This document shows positions 1 through 12,639 of a stretch of DNA of 64,000 bases, one piece after another. Source of the DNA: Epiperipatus broadwayi (taxonomy: Eukaryota; Onychophora; Udeonychophora; Euonychophora; Peripatidae); contig JAQFVV010012398.1 in the NCBI GenBank assembly GCA_028023455.1, forward strand, positions 4,548,682 to 4,612,681, given 5' to 3'. Each line of letters opens with the position of its first letter. The first letter of the stretch is position 1. The translations under genes and the position numbers were made by a program. Under the pieces are notes generated by a model. That model was not told the DNA's origin and did no database searches. It was given only the letters and a program-made list of their open reading frames with translations.

Positions 1-1021
1 AGAAGAAGTCTTGATAATACAGTTTGAGATTAGTTAGACTAGTTTACTTGCAGCTTGAAAATTTACCTTGCACCATTTTAAGAGTCCATATTTCAAAGTA
101 TACTCATGCATGGCAAATGGTTCTTGAATAACAGCAAGCTTTTATTCAGCATTCCACAATTCTCCAGTCGGGCATTTACTTCATTTCAGGACAGCAGGAT
201 ATTACAGCAGTGGAAGATGACCCTCATGGGTCAGAAAGGTGATGAGCTTTCTATGCTTACATTTCAAACCAGCTTGGATTCAGTTAACTGCACAGTTCTC
301 TCAATAGTAGCTAATCTGTTGGTGGTTTAAAATCTGGCTATTTTATACTCCTGCCCAGATATTTGAAGAATGCTTTCTATTTCTTATCTCTAGCTCAAAT
401 ATAATCTTTAATCTAACAGAAATTTTGCATTTCTTTGTCCATTGTTTTTGAAAGATGCAACTGTTAGATAACATGCCAAAAATATATTCAAATCTATTTC
501 CAAATTGGAAATAGATTTGACAAAATGTTTATAACAAAAGCACAATCGTTAATCTTAATCCCCATTTTATTTTAAGTAAAAATTTTAATTAAAAATTCCT
601 TCACCAGATTAAAACAATAGTGTTTTCAACCCTTTAATTATTTTTGGACAATTAACGATTGCATCTTCCATCTTGGATTTTGACAAAATATACAATTTAA
701 TAGGAAACATGCAATTTAAAAAGAAAAAGTTTAAAAAATGACGTATAATAAAATATTTTTAAAAAATCAATATTTTGTTAGTATGGTTGATCCTGTATAT
801 ATATTTGAGCTGCACCTATCTACTTTAATAAAAAAGAATTAATAATAATAAAAATGTTATTTAAAAGTAAAAATTTTATACCTTAGGCGCGCATCTCAAA
901 TATATACCGAGAATATATATATATGCGACTAAAGGAGCGGGATGGGATATAGGGTTTAAACATAGGTTAGTACATAGAACTATGAAGCTTAATCTTAAGC
1001 TAAGATTGATTGCTTCAATAT
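1..1021. repeat. ~1 kb interspersed repeat, copy 1 (cut by window start)
   Basis: This block matches 19002-20032 in the same orientation over its whole length, with scattered substitutions and one clearly rewritten stretch (about 225-310 here). Similarity ends sharply at 1021, after a TGCTTCAATAT-like end. It holds a perfect 31 nt palindrome at 489-519 (15 bp arms, one central base) that is conserved in the other copy. I see no open reading frame of known family and no terminal repeats. It is an unclassified dispersed repeat whose left end lies outside the window. Confidence 0.85.
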
Positions 1022-1600
1022 ATATAAATTGGGGGTCATTTATTTCCACATGTTTGGTCATGAGGGTTTGTTGTTTGAGAGGAAGTGGAGGATGAATATA
1101 GATTAAAAATCCTAAGTTCAAATCCTCTATTTGCTATTGTAAACATTCAGTATAATAAATGAATAGATTAATTATATAGATACCTATAGCAGTGCTTTAT
1201 GTATATATGAATTAAAAATACATATATTGTATGAACAAAATAAAAAAAAATAGTAACTTAGTTATTATTAATAAATTAGAAAACCATATTTACATATCTC
1301 ATTTAAATATAAATTTATAGAACTACGTGACTATAGTTCAATAAATTCATTAAAAAATAATATTGTAATAAATTTATTTTTTTATGATTAGGTTGTTGTT
1401 GTTTTTTATGTAAAATAGACAATAGAATTTTCAGTTTTTGATACATATGACCCATTTCTAAATAAAATATTTATTTTTTTACTAAGTCAATAATTTTCAT
1501 TTTCCCCTTTAACAAAAGTACTTTATGATGTTCTTTGAATTCTCACTCATGATTCTAAAAAAAAAAAACATATTTTATTAAAGATATCCCAAATAAAACT
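1022..1600. other. AT-rich spacer, nothing recognised
   Basis: Low-complexity AT-rich DNA. A short B-box-like motif (GTTCAAATCC) near 1118-1127 might be a SINE remnant, but no A box or tail supports it. Confidence 0.5.
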
Positions 1601-1608
1601 TTTTGAAG

Positions 1609-1820
1609 ATAATCTGGACCAACTGATGAGTGCTGGTTTAGCATGAAATATATATATATTGGTGATTACTTATTTTTTCAACATGTGTGTGATCAAGTGT
1701 ATCAGCAGTATGAGATAGCATGGATGGTTGAGAATTGTGTGAAAATCTGAATTCAAGCCCCCTATATATTACATATAGAAGGGTAGGTATGAAAAAGCCT
1801 GTACTGTAGAAAAAAATCAT
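1609..1820 (+). mobile_element. Family A hammerhead repeat, single copy
   Basis: About 210 bp that recurs in reverse orientation at 7255-7448. It starts with a hammerhead ribozyme and continues with a segment containing GTGTGATCAAGTGTATCAGC and a tail ending near GCCTGTACTGTAG. There is no coding capacity. The HHR-plus-noncoding-body layout resembles non-autonomous ribozyme-bearing retroelements (retrozymes, or Sm-alpha-like SINEs). That relationship is inferred from architecture only. Confidence 0.7.
1610..1670 (+). ncRNA. Hammerhead ribozyme (family A), core intact
   Basis: Type I layout. Stem I 5' strand is CCAA (1619-1622), followed by core CTGATGA (1623-1629). Stem II is TGCT/AGCA around loop GGTTT, then core GAAA (1645-1648). 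Stem III is an AT-only self-complementary stretch, and the stem I 3' strand starts TTGG. Upstream GATAATC and downstream GGTGATTA can add outer stem I pairing. All invariant core bases (CUGANGA and GAAA) are present. Activity was not tested, and stem III is weak and has drifted into an AT microsatellite. Confidence 0.7.
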
Positions 1821-1821
1821 A

Positions 1822-2570
1822 TTTTAAAAATAACTCTTGGAAAAAAATTGGCACATGCTTTTAACTACAGTGCAAAACTGAATAGGTAGAATGTTTAAAT
1901 CATGAAGTAAACATGATTGCTGTACATAAATTTATATTTGAGTACATGGTTTTTAGTGAGGGAAACAAGTGGCTGCTACTACTGTAATGAAATTAAAAAA
2001 TATAATAAGTTTATAAATTTCATTATTTTTATTATTTATTTGTTTACCTTTTTTTAAAATTTACATTTATTTTTTGGTTAGCATATGATTAAAGTCATGT
2101 AGCTTAATATTACATAGTTCATGCATCCACTGTATTTAATATTATATAAATATTAAAAGCATAAAGGTAAACTAGTCAATAAATAATCAAAATTATCTTA
2201 AATTCACAACAAAAGTTCTTTTACTATTAATGGTGTAAATGAGTTAAGTAGAATTGTGGGTAATGTTTAGTTTAAATATGTTATTTTGTAGTTCTTTACA
2301 TTTGAGAAGTCTGCTTGTAGTGGAAAAACCATTGGTTATGTTTTAGAGTTTATTTTTTGGCTAGTCTGGCTGAGTTATGAATTTGGAATAATTTTGATTA
2401 ATGTTATATGTACATACCAGTGATGAAGCATGACTTTTTTAGGAACAGAAGCACAATACATAATCTTTTTTATATAATGTTTTTATTTTACTTGGCACAA
2501 CAATTTTTACATAATAGCTAATATATACATATTACATATATCTAGAAAAATCTGGAATTCTCTTATCGAT
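1822..2570. other. AT-rich spacer, nothing recognised
   Basis: No repeat arms, coding signatures or RNA-gene motifs were found here. Confidence 0.5.
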
Positions 2571-2574
2571 ATTT

Positions 2575-3045
2575 TTATTATCTAGATGCTTTCAACATTC
2601 TTAAGTTTTAACTATTAATTACATTTTAGCATTGTTTGAACTTCTTATAATCAACAAATAAATGTGAGTAATGCAATGGTCAAACTCATTATTTGCTTTA
2701 TATAAAAACAGTTCAACTGTTGGTAAAAAAATTGAAAGTTAACAGAAATTCCATACAAAAAATAATGAGTTTGAATTGTTCATTTTTCTTTTTTATGTTA
2801 CACAAAGAAAAAATATGAAATTTTCTTATTTGTTAATCAGATTGGGGCTAGTTTAAGTATAGATAATACATTATTAAGATATTTTTAGCTTCCAAATGTT
2901 TTTAACATTTTTAAGTTTTAACTTTAACATTGTTTGAGCTTCTTATAATCAACAAATAATACATAAAAACAATTCAACTATTGGTAAAAAAAAATCAAAG
3001 AACAGAAATTTCATACAAAAAATAATGAGTTTTTTTTTTATGTTT
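2575..3045 (+). repeat. Diverged ~310 bp direct duplication
   Basis: The segment from about 2585 to 2800 recurs from about 2890 to 3040. Shared blocks include TTAAGTTTTAACT, CTTCTTATAATCAACAAATA and CATACAAAAAATAATGAGTT, in the same order. The second copy lacks some internal sequence. It looks like an old local tandem duplication with no coding content. Confidence 0.7.
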
Positions 3046-3233
3046 AGCAAAATAGTTTAGAGAATTTTTTTTATGTTTGTATGTTCAACTTGTTGCATAG
3101 ATTTTGTGAGGTTGAAGATGTACATATTTTAATGAATTTTTAAAATTGAATTTTAGTTAAAGCTTTTGAACTTTTTAATGAATTCTTCTACAAAAGTACT
3201 CATTCCATTCAATACATTAAACCTTCATTCCTG

Positions 3234-3592
<359 letters not shown>

Positions 3593-3839
3593 GATGGGCT
3601 ATTTTGTTTTTGAGAAAGAAAATATACCAATTAAGATATTAAAAAAAAATTGGCATGTCAAAGAGTTGCAATTCTTTTTTAGTGTCAATCTCACTTTAGG
3701 AGGAAAGCTCACTAATGACCAACATTTTATATAAGTTACTAGACAAAAATAAAAAGATACTGGAAAAAATCCCACAAAAAAAAAAGCATTCACCAAGACT
3801 ATGAGTTTGCTAATACCAAATAAACTATTAATAAATTAC

Positions 3840-5640
3840 AATAATCAAGCACATGTGGCATTGATGGCCATTGTTTCAGAATATGATGTGAGATCAATAA
3901 TCATAAGCTTTTCTACAGGGGAAGGTTAGTGATTTATTGCATTAACATAAAGAACCTTATTAGACTTAAAGCAAAACTACAGTCAATATGACAAAGAAGC
4001 CCTAGCAAATTGATTATGCAATCAAAAAGTTTTAGCAGTTCTTCTAGAGTCAGAACTTTGCAATCATAACTAACATATAATAACATCATTGGAAATTCTT
4101 CAAAATCAAAACAATTACTTGCTCACTTGAGTCTATGAATATTGTGCTGGATTATCTGAAGTTTACACAAAGCATTTTTATAATGCATGCAGATAGTCTC
4201 ATACCAGGTATAAAAGAAAGCAATCTCAATGCAACAAGTCATTATTAATTACATAGACCTACTTGAATTAGATATTAACAGTATATTAGTGACAAGGTGG
4301 ACAAAAGCAGATGGCATTCAATCTCTTGATAAACTAGATACACGTGAGATGACCAAATAAATTACCATACTGAAAATCAAAAGGATCAAATATCAGTAAA
4401 TAAGGGATGTATATTACTGATAGATTTTGGACTCATACTATTCCAAGGTTGTTCAAAAGTTTTTAAATTAATTTATGAGGCCACCTAGAAATTAATGTGG
4501 GCATAAAATCAATCAAATTGAGTCAGAACCCTTGGATATATGCCTTGACCAATTGTATCTAAACTTTGGCAACAAGTTCACATGAATTACACAGGGCCTT
4601 TCAAGAAACATTTATTTCTGCTTATAATAAATTTATATTTTAATTAGATAGAATACATGCTTGTTAAAAATACAAGATTCAATGAAGCAAAATCAATCTT
4701 TAAAGAGATTTTGTGCTTGAGGCCATCTTGGAAACCATAATGACATATTTGATTAATTTTATTTTAGAACAGTTTACAAGTTTATAAAGGAATGGTAGTA
4801 AAAACATTTGTATCCTATCATATTATCAAGGAACAAAGGACTAGTCAAGGAAGTGTTCACCAGCTTAAGCGAGCTCTGAATAAAACAGATTTACTATAAT
4901 TGTGCAATGCACTTTATGCAGTAATGCTCCACCAACATTCATCCCTTATAGAGTCAACAAGAGTTTAACCAATGGAAAAATTATTAGGCCAGAAAATGAG
5001 AACTAAACTATCATTGTTATTCCCTAGAGTTTTTTTTTTTTAAAAAAAGATAGGTGAACTAGTTCCATTATTATCAAGTAAAATTGTACTAAAACAGGCC
5101 AGAGTAGGAGCACACCATATAAGATAATCAAATAACTAATTACCCTTTAATTTAGGATAAAAGTAAAGAATAATGATCAAGTAACTAATTCAGGGTGGGG
5201 TGGCGAGTAAATCCAGAACTCAAGAATGATGGGGATGAAAGGAGAGGGCCACTGCTCATTAAAAAAGCAGACTGGAAACAGAATCATGGAAGCCTAATGG
5301 TTATGGAAAGCAGTCAAAATATTTAAAGGACTGTGTTATCTGATTGAAAGGCTAAGTTTTCTGAAGTAAAAGGAGTACTTCTTTATTTGGGGATTAGCTA
5401 TGGCTAAGCTAAGCACAATTCCTCATTTTTAGGATTAACTGGTAAAGATGGTAAATAAATACCTTGTTTATTAATGGAGACATTGTCCATTTCAGAGAAC
5501 AATAGCAAGATTCAATACAAAAAACAAGGCAGCAAACTAATCAGCAACCTGATTGAAATCGCAATTCAGATATATGATGATTAATGGCTGAAGCAAAAGG
5601 ACAGAGAAAAAACCAAAGTTTCAATGCAGTTCATCACTGT
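3840..5640 (+). pseudogene. Fossil Ty3/Gypsy-type pol (RNase H to integrase)
   Basis: No long ORF survives, but frame-by-frame reading recovers gypsy-class signatures in the expected order. An RNase H block NYSQYDKEALA lies near 3975-4008. An integrase core start HMNYTGPF lies near 4577-4602, where the family normally has an aspartate before Tyr. An integrase SQGSVHQLKRALNK segment lies near 4840-4885. A C-terminal block like PMEKLLGQKMRTKLSL lies near 4968-5020. Stops and frameshifts are frequent. Protease and reverse transcriptase were not found upstream, where the microsatellite begins. The element is dead; the exact clade is not determinable by eye. Confidence 0.7.
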
Positions 5641-5663
5641 GCGTGTTAAAGTACAACTAGGGG

Positions 5664-5870
5664 TGTATACATTGATATTCCCAAGAGTTTGTTCTATAAG
5701 TAATTTACATCATGATAGAATTAGTTAACCTTAAGATTGCTTATCACATTGCATGTATATAGTAATATGAGATTGTAAATAAACGATCACTAGTTATAAA
5801 TTTCCGCGAGATGTCTCATTTGCTATTTTAGATTTATGTCTTCGCAATAAACATTGGACTATATGTTACA
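5664..5870 (+). repeat. Candidate 3' LTR of the fossil Ty3/Gypsy element
   Basis: It follows the integrase remnant after a short purine run ending GGGG. It starts TGTATAC and ends TATGTTACA, so the termini are TG...CA with weak inverted ends. Inside are a TATA-like TGTATATAG and an AATAAA near the end. No 5' LTR is in view, so boundaries are inferred from termini alone. Confidence 0.4.
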
Positions 5871-6860
5871 ACAGAGACATCCTTCCGCAGATTTCAATTT
5901 ATCGATACACCATACTTTTTGAGTGCCGTATATATATAACAAACAAAATTCTTTCTAACACTTTCAACAAATTACTGATCAAAAAAAAAAAAGAAAACTG
6001 TAGTAAAGATGGAAAAGTAATAAGTTATTATTAGCACAATCAGGTCTTTTTAAAATAAAACCGAAACTATTCCGCTGTATTATAATTTCAGTTTTTTTCC
6101 ATACGACAAAAATTTAAAAGTAGCTTAATTAATACGCAATTATGTCGAAGAGTCATTAGACGGGAGTTGTTAAACGTCTATAGTGTTTTTCGTTCGGATT
6201 CAAAAAGCAGTTTTAAAGGATTGGTTTTTTTGTCTTTACTTTTGTACTTAAAACATTTAAAATTTAAATTAATCATTATTTTAAAAATATTAGAAAAGAA
6301 TTTTGGGGAAAATATTCATTTTAAAACATATTTACTTTTTCAAATATATGATTTTTTTTTTTTTTAATGAGAGCTTTTTTATTTTAATCGCATAAAGAGA
6401 CTATATTGTTTGAGATTTTTTTTACTGTATTGAATTCAATTACGTTGAGAAGACATGAATGTGAGAAATACATTATACAATCCAGTATTGTCGCGCTTAA
6501 TTCCAAAATTTTATTGATCGTATTCATATATATAATTAAAATGATTAGGATATATTTTATATATAGAAGAGTCACTTTGAATATTATAGTTAAAATCAAT
6601 AACAATTATCCACGCAATTTTAAAATCGTTTATTTATTGGGGGGTGGGGGGTGGGGTTATAAGTTAAATCTCAAAATCTATGTGCAATTATTAAAATGGC
6701 TTTTTAAACTGAGGAAATGCAAACAGTATCAAAAACAGTATAACCTTGATGGGATACAGACACTCATTTCAAAGCAAATGTTATACAATTAAACACACAA
6801 TAACTCCAAACATACATAAGACATCCCTTTTTGAATATTCTCCAGTAAATCATTAAGTAG
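5871..6860. other. AT-rich spacer, nothing recognised
   Basis: Contains open frames of AT-rich composition (for example 6406-6792) without family resemblance, plus a G-rich run near 6640-6658. No gene is supported. Confidence 0.5.
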
Positions 6861-6861
6861 C

Positions 6862-6972
6862 TTTTTTTTTTTTTATTTTTAAGTGTCATAGCATCGGCCG
6901 TGACGCGAACCCGCAACCCGGGCAACTGCCTGCAAGTGCAAGGCAGTCGCGCCGACCTCTCAACCACCAATG
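6862..6972 (-). mobile_element. tRNA-derived SINE
   Basis: On the minus strand a tRNA-like head has an A-box-like GGTTGAGAGG (plus-strand 6956-6965) and a B-box-like GGGTTCGCGTCAC (6900-6912). A CGGCCGATGC tail motif follows, then an A-rich end (poly-T on the plus strand at 6862-6874). GC content is far above the surroundings. The tail motif resembles the SINE at 14665-14755, suggesting related families. No TSD was recognised. Confidence 0.65.
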
Positions 6973-7387
6973 CAAGACCAATAAAATGAAATTAAAGGTA
7001 TTTTCTAGATGCAGAACCACTTTACTTCCAACTTTAAATTCTGAGCCCCGTTGATTTAGGCAAAAGCCAAAAACGATTCTGAAGAGGTAATCAATGATCA
7101 CTCAATATTAAAGCAGATGGCATTAGAGTAGAAAGTTATTCTTGTTGTATTATATATGAAATTGCTATTTCTAATCTATCTTTTCTTATTTATATATTTA
7201 TATTATATTAGTTCTCTGAATTCAAGTTAATGTAATTAATGTATGAATTTTTTCTATAGTACAGGCTTTTTCATACCTGCATTCCAATATGTAATATATA
7301 GGAGGTTTGAATTTTCACACAACCCTCAATTATCCACGTTATCTCATACTGCTGACACACTTGATCACACATGTTAAAAAGATAAAT

Positions 7388-7448
7388 AATCACCAAAATA
7401 TATATAATTCATGCTATACCAGCACTCGTCAGTTGGTCTAGATTATCT
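7388..7448 (-). ncRNA. Hammerhead ribozyme (family A), one core mutation
   Basis: Read on the minus strand: CCAA, CTGACGA (plus 7426-7432), stem II TGCT/AGCA, then GAAT (plus 7407-7410) where the core needs GAAA, an AT-rich stem III and TTGG. Position 7 of the core tolerates C, so the first box is intact. The GAAA to GAAT change should reduce or abolish cleavage. Confidence 0.65.
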
Positions 7449-7639
7449 CCACCCATATATATATAATGAATGCTCAGCTTATATTAAGATATGGTTATCC
7501 AATCTCATACTTTAATGGACAGGCTTCAATCCACTCCACCCCACAACTCTTCAGCCATCCATTTCATTGAAAATCTGATGATGGAATGCTCAAAGCCCTC
7601 ATTGGTGTCAACCTTCTCATCCTACCCATGTTGACCCCA

Positions 7640-7875
7640 AGCCAATCTGACCCTTCATATATGGGACATAATCCATTTACATACATATATGATGGCTGGC
7701 ATGAGTGGTCATATTGACTTATGGTCAACATGGGTAGGATGAGAAGGTTGGCACCAATGTGGGCTTTGAGTGTTGACCTTCATGTATGGGACATGATCCA
7801 TTTACATACATATATGATGAATGGCATGAGTGGTCAGATTGACTTATAGTCAACATGGGTAGGATGAGAAGATTG
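7640..7875 (+). repeat. ~135 bp direct duplication at the centre of the inverted pair
   Basis: Blocks GTCAACATGGGTAGGATGAG, GGGACATRATCCATTTACAT and GGCATGAGTGGTCA occur twice in the same order. The first set lies around 7660-7775 and the second around 7790-7890. It sits between the two inverted arms and probably arose when the dimer formed or by later slippage. Confidence 0.7.
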
Positions 7876-7989
7876 GCACCAATGAGGGCTTTGAGTGTTC
7901 CATCATCAGATTTTCAAAGCATGTCCATTAAAGTATGAGAATTGACTACCTTAATATAAGTTGGGCATTGATTGTATGTATGTGGGATG

Positions 7990-8065
7990 ATAATCTGGGC
8001 CAACTGATGAGTGCTGGTTTAGCACAAAATATATATATATATATATATTGGATTATTTATCCTTT
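7990..8065 (+). ncRNA. Hammerhead ribozyme (family A), one core mutation
   Basis: GGCCAA, then CTGATGA (8004-8010), stem II TGCT/AGCA, then AAAA instead of GAAA. An expanded AT dinucleotide run occupies stem III, followed by TTGG. The first core box and stem II are perfect. Loss of the invariant G should inactivate it. Confidence 0.65.
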
Positions 8066-8130
8066 CAACATGTGTGTGATCAAGTGTGTCAGCAGTATGA
8101 GATAGTGTGGATAGGGTCGTGTTAATGTAA

Positions 8131-11100
8131 TTAAGAAACAGGATACCATGAAGAAGTGATAACATTTGAATGTCTACCACCTATTAACAATTCTATTTTT
8201 TATTTTTTTTTATTTTAGAATTACATTATAAAATATTTTTAAAAAAACTTGTATTATTGAAATATATACACAGGCACATATTTATTTATGAGAGCATGCA
8301 TGTGTTTAAATGTAAGAACAATATATGAAGTTATAATATGTATGTATTACTTCAACTATCATTCTTACATTTCAAACATATGGATATAAACATTAGAAAA
8401 AAATTGTAATGATATTATGAGTTTATAAGGTTTAATTGAAAAGACTAAGTCTTTTAAAATATATATTATATATTCATTTCCAATACCCATAAATTAATGA
8501 TTGTTCCGTAAAAGCAAACGGAGGTTTTTGTACATGAGTGGAGGAAGTTGAATGGACTAAGGAGATGTCCATATATATATAATTTCACAGTTTAAACAAA
8601 TCTGATGAAGGACAATATATTCCAGCCTTGTGGAGACCACTTGTTTCATCTCTTTTAAAAAAATCAATTTGGAAATCAAGTAATTGTAAAATAGAATGAA
8701 GTAAAAAATTTGTGTAAATTCAACTATTCCCAATGACCAACCAATAAATATATAAGAATGATTGCTCTTCACTTTATGCTCAATCTCATTATTATTTAAG
8801 ATTGTCCCTGATAAGAATGAAAGTTATTTCATCCAAACATTAGAAATTAAAACAAAATAGTATATGATATAACCCAAATAAGACTTTATATATATAATAA
8901 ATGACATATTTGATTTTTTTAAAGAAGTTAAAATCTATATTTATGGTTGAAGGAAATAAAATTCCTATTCTAATTGAGAGTGATTAGTAAAGCTTGTTAG
9001 ACCTATTAGCATGCTCATTATTTTAGTTGATAATTACAAGCTTATCAAGTTAAGTCACTTGATGTATGATTTTATTTTATTTGCTATTATAGTTTTGCTT
9101 TTAAGTCTTAACCGATGTTATATTGCTAATGATTTTAATATATGGTGTAGCTAATACACAATTCTTTAATTATAGTTATCTTCAAAACAGATTTCTGTAA
9201 TTGTTTAAGCATAGGGTGACGATATTTCAATTATTATATATTAATTTGTTTGAATGATTGTGAAAATGATTATTTAATAATCTATTTTCAAACAGTTTAT
9301 CTGCTTTTTGAATTGAAGTTTATTTAAATTTCTAGACAGATTTAATTTCCGTCTATTTCTGTCTTTGTCTTTATTTAAGATCTATTTAAAGATTTTAGAC
9401 AAGAGATGTAAAGTGAATTTCATTTGTTTTCCAATTGTGATAGTGCTTTGATAAAAAATTGCTGAAATATTCTATTGGATTGCTTTAAAATGAAAACTGT
9501 GTGGTGTAATTTACATACAATAATCTGTTAGCTGTTAGAAATAAAGAAAAAAAGTTAAATATTAAAAGATTTTGAAAATGTTTTAGACTTAAATGAAATT
9601 AATAAAAAGATGCAAATTTTTTTAATTTAAAATATTTGTATAAATAAAAGAAACAAAAAAATAGTATCAATTCAATGGCAGATTTTCTATTGCAACAAAT
9701 TAATGTATGTAGAAAAGAAAGAAATAAGTTGAGAATAACTCATCATTTAGAACATTGTGGAAAGTGAGTAAAAAAAAGGGTAATAGTAGCACAACAATAA
9801 ATGTGAAGTTAAAAAAAAACATTTATTAATTATGGTCAAATCAATATAAATTTTTAGTGAACATATGATTGAGATTTCTGACATCATTCCCTTCAAAAAA
9901 TATTTATAACTGTGTCAATGGACATTAATTAATTAGTTATTCTGAGCATTACATACTTTTATAATAAATTAGGTTATCATATAATGCCACAATAATAATT
10001 TTAATCAAATCTTCCATGATTGAAGAAGTAATTCAGGATGTAATCTAATTGAATGTCTTTTTTTTTCCTCTCATACAGTCCTCAATGTTCTTAAGCTTTC
10101 ACCAGAAGCACAGTTTAAAAGCATCAAAGTTTTTCATACTCTCATTTTTCAGTCAACTTTCTCTACCATTGATAGTCACAGAAAACATCATATCTTGAAC
10201 AAGTTTAATCTTCAGTTTTAAAGCTATGTATCTGCATTTATATATATTACTTTTTATATTGTAATGGAACTATGAGATTGGTCGGTCATTTCGGACAATA
10301 TACATCATATTCAACAAAATATATCAATAAAGGATAACAACACAATAATAAAAAATCTGAAACTTGAATTATTTCTGTTACTCCAAGCAAGAAAACATAT
10401 AAATGTAACTGATGTTATATCCATACCTGATCGAACCTGTAACAATATGAATATTGCCACAAGATTATCTTTTCCGACCAGATGTCTCTCGGCTGCTGCA
10501 CTTATTAAAGAGTTACAGCGCTTGGTTAATTTATAAAATTTAATGGGATTATTAATACTGTACAACTATCCTCACATGTTACTTACTACTCAAATGAAGT
10601 GCTCATTATAAACAAACCCTCCAGGTAGATTAAAGTATTTGGAATGGTGAAGAAAAACGAGACAAGACAAAGAGAATAAAATATTTACTATAATAACATA
10701 AAAAAAATTGCATGAAACATTTAAAAATACAATAAAATCATTAAATCTAATGCTATAGTTAGGTGTGTGTTTAAATCATATGAATGTTTTTAATATATTG
10801 AAATAAGTTATCAATTATAGTCTTCCAAGTATTATTTAAAAGTCTAATTCATATCTATCTCACTAATATTTGGAATTGCAATTGCATATAATGGTATGTG
10901 AATAGTATGTGCACGCATGATATATATTTGTCAATCATTTACGTTACCTAGGTTTTTTTTCTTTTGATGTTGACTAATGTTCTGCTGGCCGTCCTATGGA
11001 ATTTCTCTACTTCTTTAGTAGAGATGGCCATTCTTCGGCTCCAGCTTTTTTCATGGAATTTCTTCTTTCTATACGCAGAGGCTTCACAGTACTAGGGTGT

Positions 11101-12100
11101 TAATGGCATGGCAGATAGATCACTACACTGGCCATTGTTTCATGGTGAGGTGACTGTACAAGCACAGTGGATTTGGATAAACCAGTGAACGCGATGGCCA
11201 TAGCCACACATTCTTGAAGATTCACTCATATAGTAGATTTGTCTTATATTCATTCAAGTTTGGTCGGTCTTAAATGAAGATGTCTCTTACTCAGCTTTTT
11301 TTTTAATGTCTGCTCTCCTCAAAAGTCTACTACTCTTCTTCTTCTCAACTCAAGTTCTCCCACCAAAACTCACTGTTAATTAATGTCTCTCTCCAGAATT
11401 CCTTTCTTATTTTGATCTATTGTTCATTGGAATTTGTAGGTTTTTTTCACACCTTTAACTTTAAAATTTCTTCTACAGCTTACATAAAATTTATTTTCTT
11501 AAATTCTAATTTCATAATACTTTATAACATGGGTTTTACATTCTTTTTCCTTTTTTTTATAATAACATTGTTCTCATTTAAACCTACAATAAATTTTCCT
11601 CTTCTTTATACACACATTCACATAGTATTTCATTTAGTCAAAATGTGTATAATCTAATTTCTACTTATACTTTCATTTAAAACTCTTAAATGTCATCTTT
11701 TTAAATCATTTGATTCCCCTTTTATTTATATTTCTTTTTACGTTTTCATCCTAAACTTAATATACGATTCTATTATTTCTAACTTTTAATATTTCTATTT
11801 TCCAAAATATAAACATTGAAGGGTAAAAGATAAGAATCTTGTTTGATTCCATTTCCCTCTCTTTTATTTCATTACAGTAATTAATCTATTCCTTTCTTAA
11901 GTGATTTTAACCATTTTAATTATTTGTATATTTAAAAAAAACACTATAGTATTTAATATTATTTAATATCAAATATATACATGTGTGATCACAGTATGTG
12001 CGATCATCACAATATATTACTTTTTATCATGTAAAATATGTATTTCTATATGCATTTTATATGTATATAGAATAAGGGTTATATGATTATATATTTAAAT
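8131..12100. other. AT-rich spacer, no gene recognised
   Basis: Both strands were read for coding, RNA and repeat signatures. A slightly more GC-rich patch at about 10980-11200 has no recognisable family. Isolated CTGATGA near 8601 lacks the other hammerhead parts. Confidence 0.5.
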
Positions 12101-12104
12101 GTTG

Positions 12105-12152
12105 TAGATCTGATGAAGACTGCAGGATAGTCAAAACTGTTAGAAAATTAAA
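12105..12152 (+). ncRNA. Decayed hammerhead-like motif of PLE-tail type
   Basis: CTGATGA (12110-12116) is followed by GACT, loop GCAGGAT, AGTC, then AAAAC and TGTT. The order core box, stem II, GAAAC-like box matches the tail at 24.6 kb and the PLE tails at 34.7 and 37.5 kb. The invariant G of GAAA is lost. Stem I pairing was not resolved, so this is a remnant, probably the 3' end of a dead Penelope-like element. Confidence 0.45.
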
Positions 12153-12639
12153 GGAATTATATATTAAAAAATTTGCATTGGAGTGTATATGTGGAGATTT
12201 ATAAAAAGTAATATATATGAAGAATGCAAAAAAAGTAAAGGAGAAGATATAAGAATAATATCTGCATTTAAAAATATGTTTTTAATTTATCAATAAGTCT
12301 ATGTCATTTGTCATTCTGTAATGAATCGCTCAACTATTATATTATTTATTATTGTTAAAAATGCAAGAAGTCAAAAACTGTTAATGATTTTTTTATCACT
12401 ATCAAGCTTAAAATGACCTATAATTTATATTATAATAATCTTATTTTTTTCATATATAGTTTTGAGCTTTAATTTTTTTAATAAAAACAATAGATCTATT
12501 TTTGGTTGTAATCATAATATCTTATAAATATGTAAATCCACATTTATCTTAATTCAGTTTGTGTTCTCTCATCTATTTATTAATTCTAAATAGGGTTATA
12601 CAACACCATCTAACTATTTTGGTCCTGTGAAATCATATT

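Larger units (their letters stand above)
7255..8130. mobile_element. Inverted (head-to-head) pair of family A hammerhead repeats
   Basis: The left arm reads on the minus strand, the right arm on the plus strand. Matching pairs include 7470-7520 with 7930-7970 (AAAGTATGAGA, CTTAATATAAG), and 7565-7640 with 7725-7775 and 7855-7915 (CATGGGTAGGATGAGAAG, GGGCTTTGAG). Each arm runs outward into a hammerhead and then the family A 3' segment. The left arm carries the full tail also seen at 1609-1820. The 7575 region in the middle also contains a direct duplication. No coding sequence was seen. Confidence 0.75.

Noticed and set aside
6406-6792. 128-codon ORF
   Set aside because: Non-ATG start, AT-driven composition, includes a G-run glycine stretch, no family resemblance.
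7575-7600. CTGATGATGG in the centre of the inverted family A pair, also mirrored near 7905
   Set aside because: It is conserved between arms but lacks a GAAA box and stem structure, so not a second ribozyme.
8596-8650. CTGATGAAGG, hammerhead-like first box
   Set aside because: No stem II partner, no GAAA in range and no stem I; a chance match.
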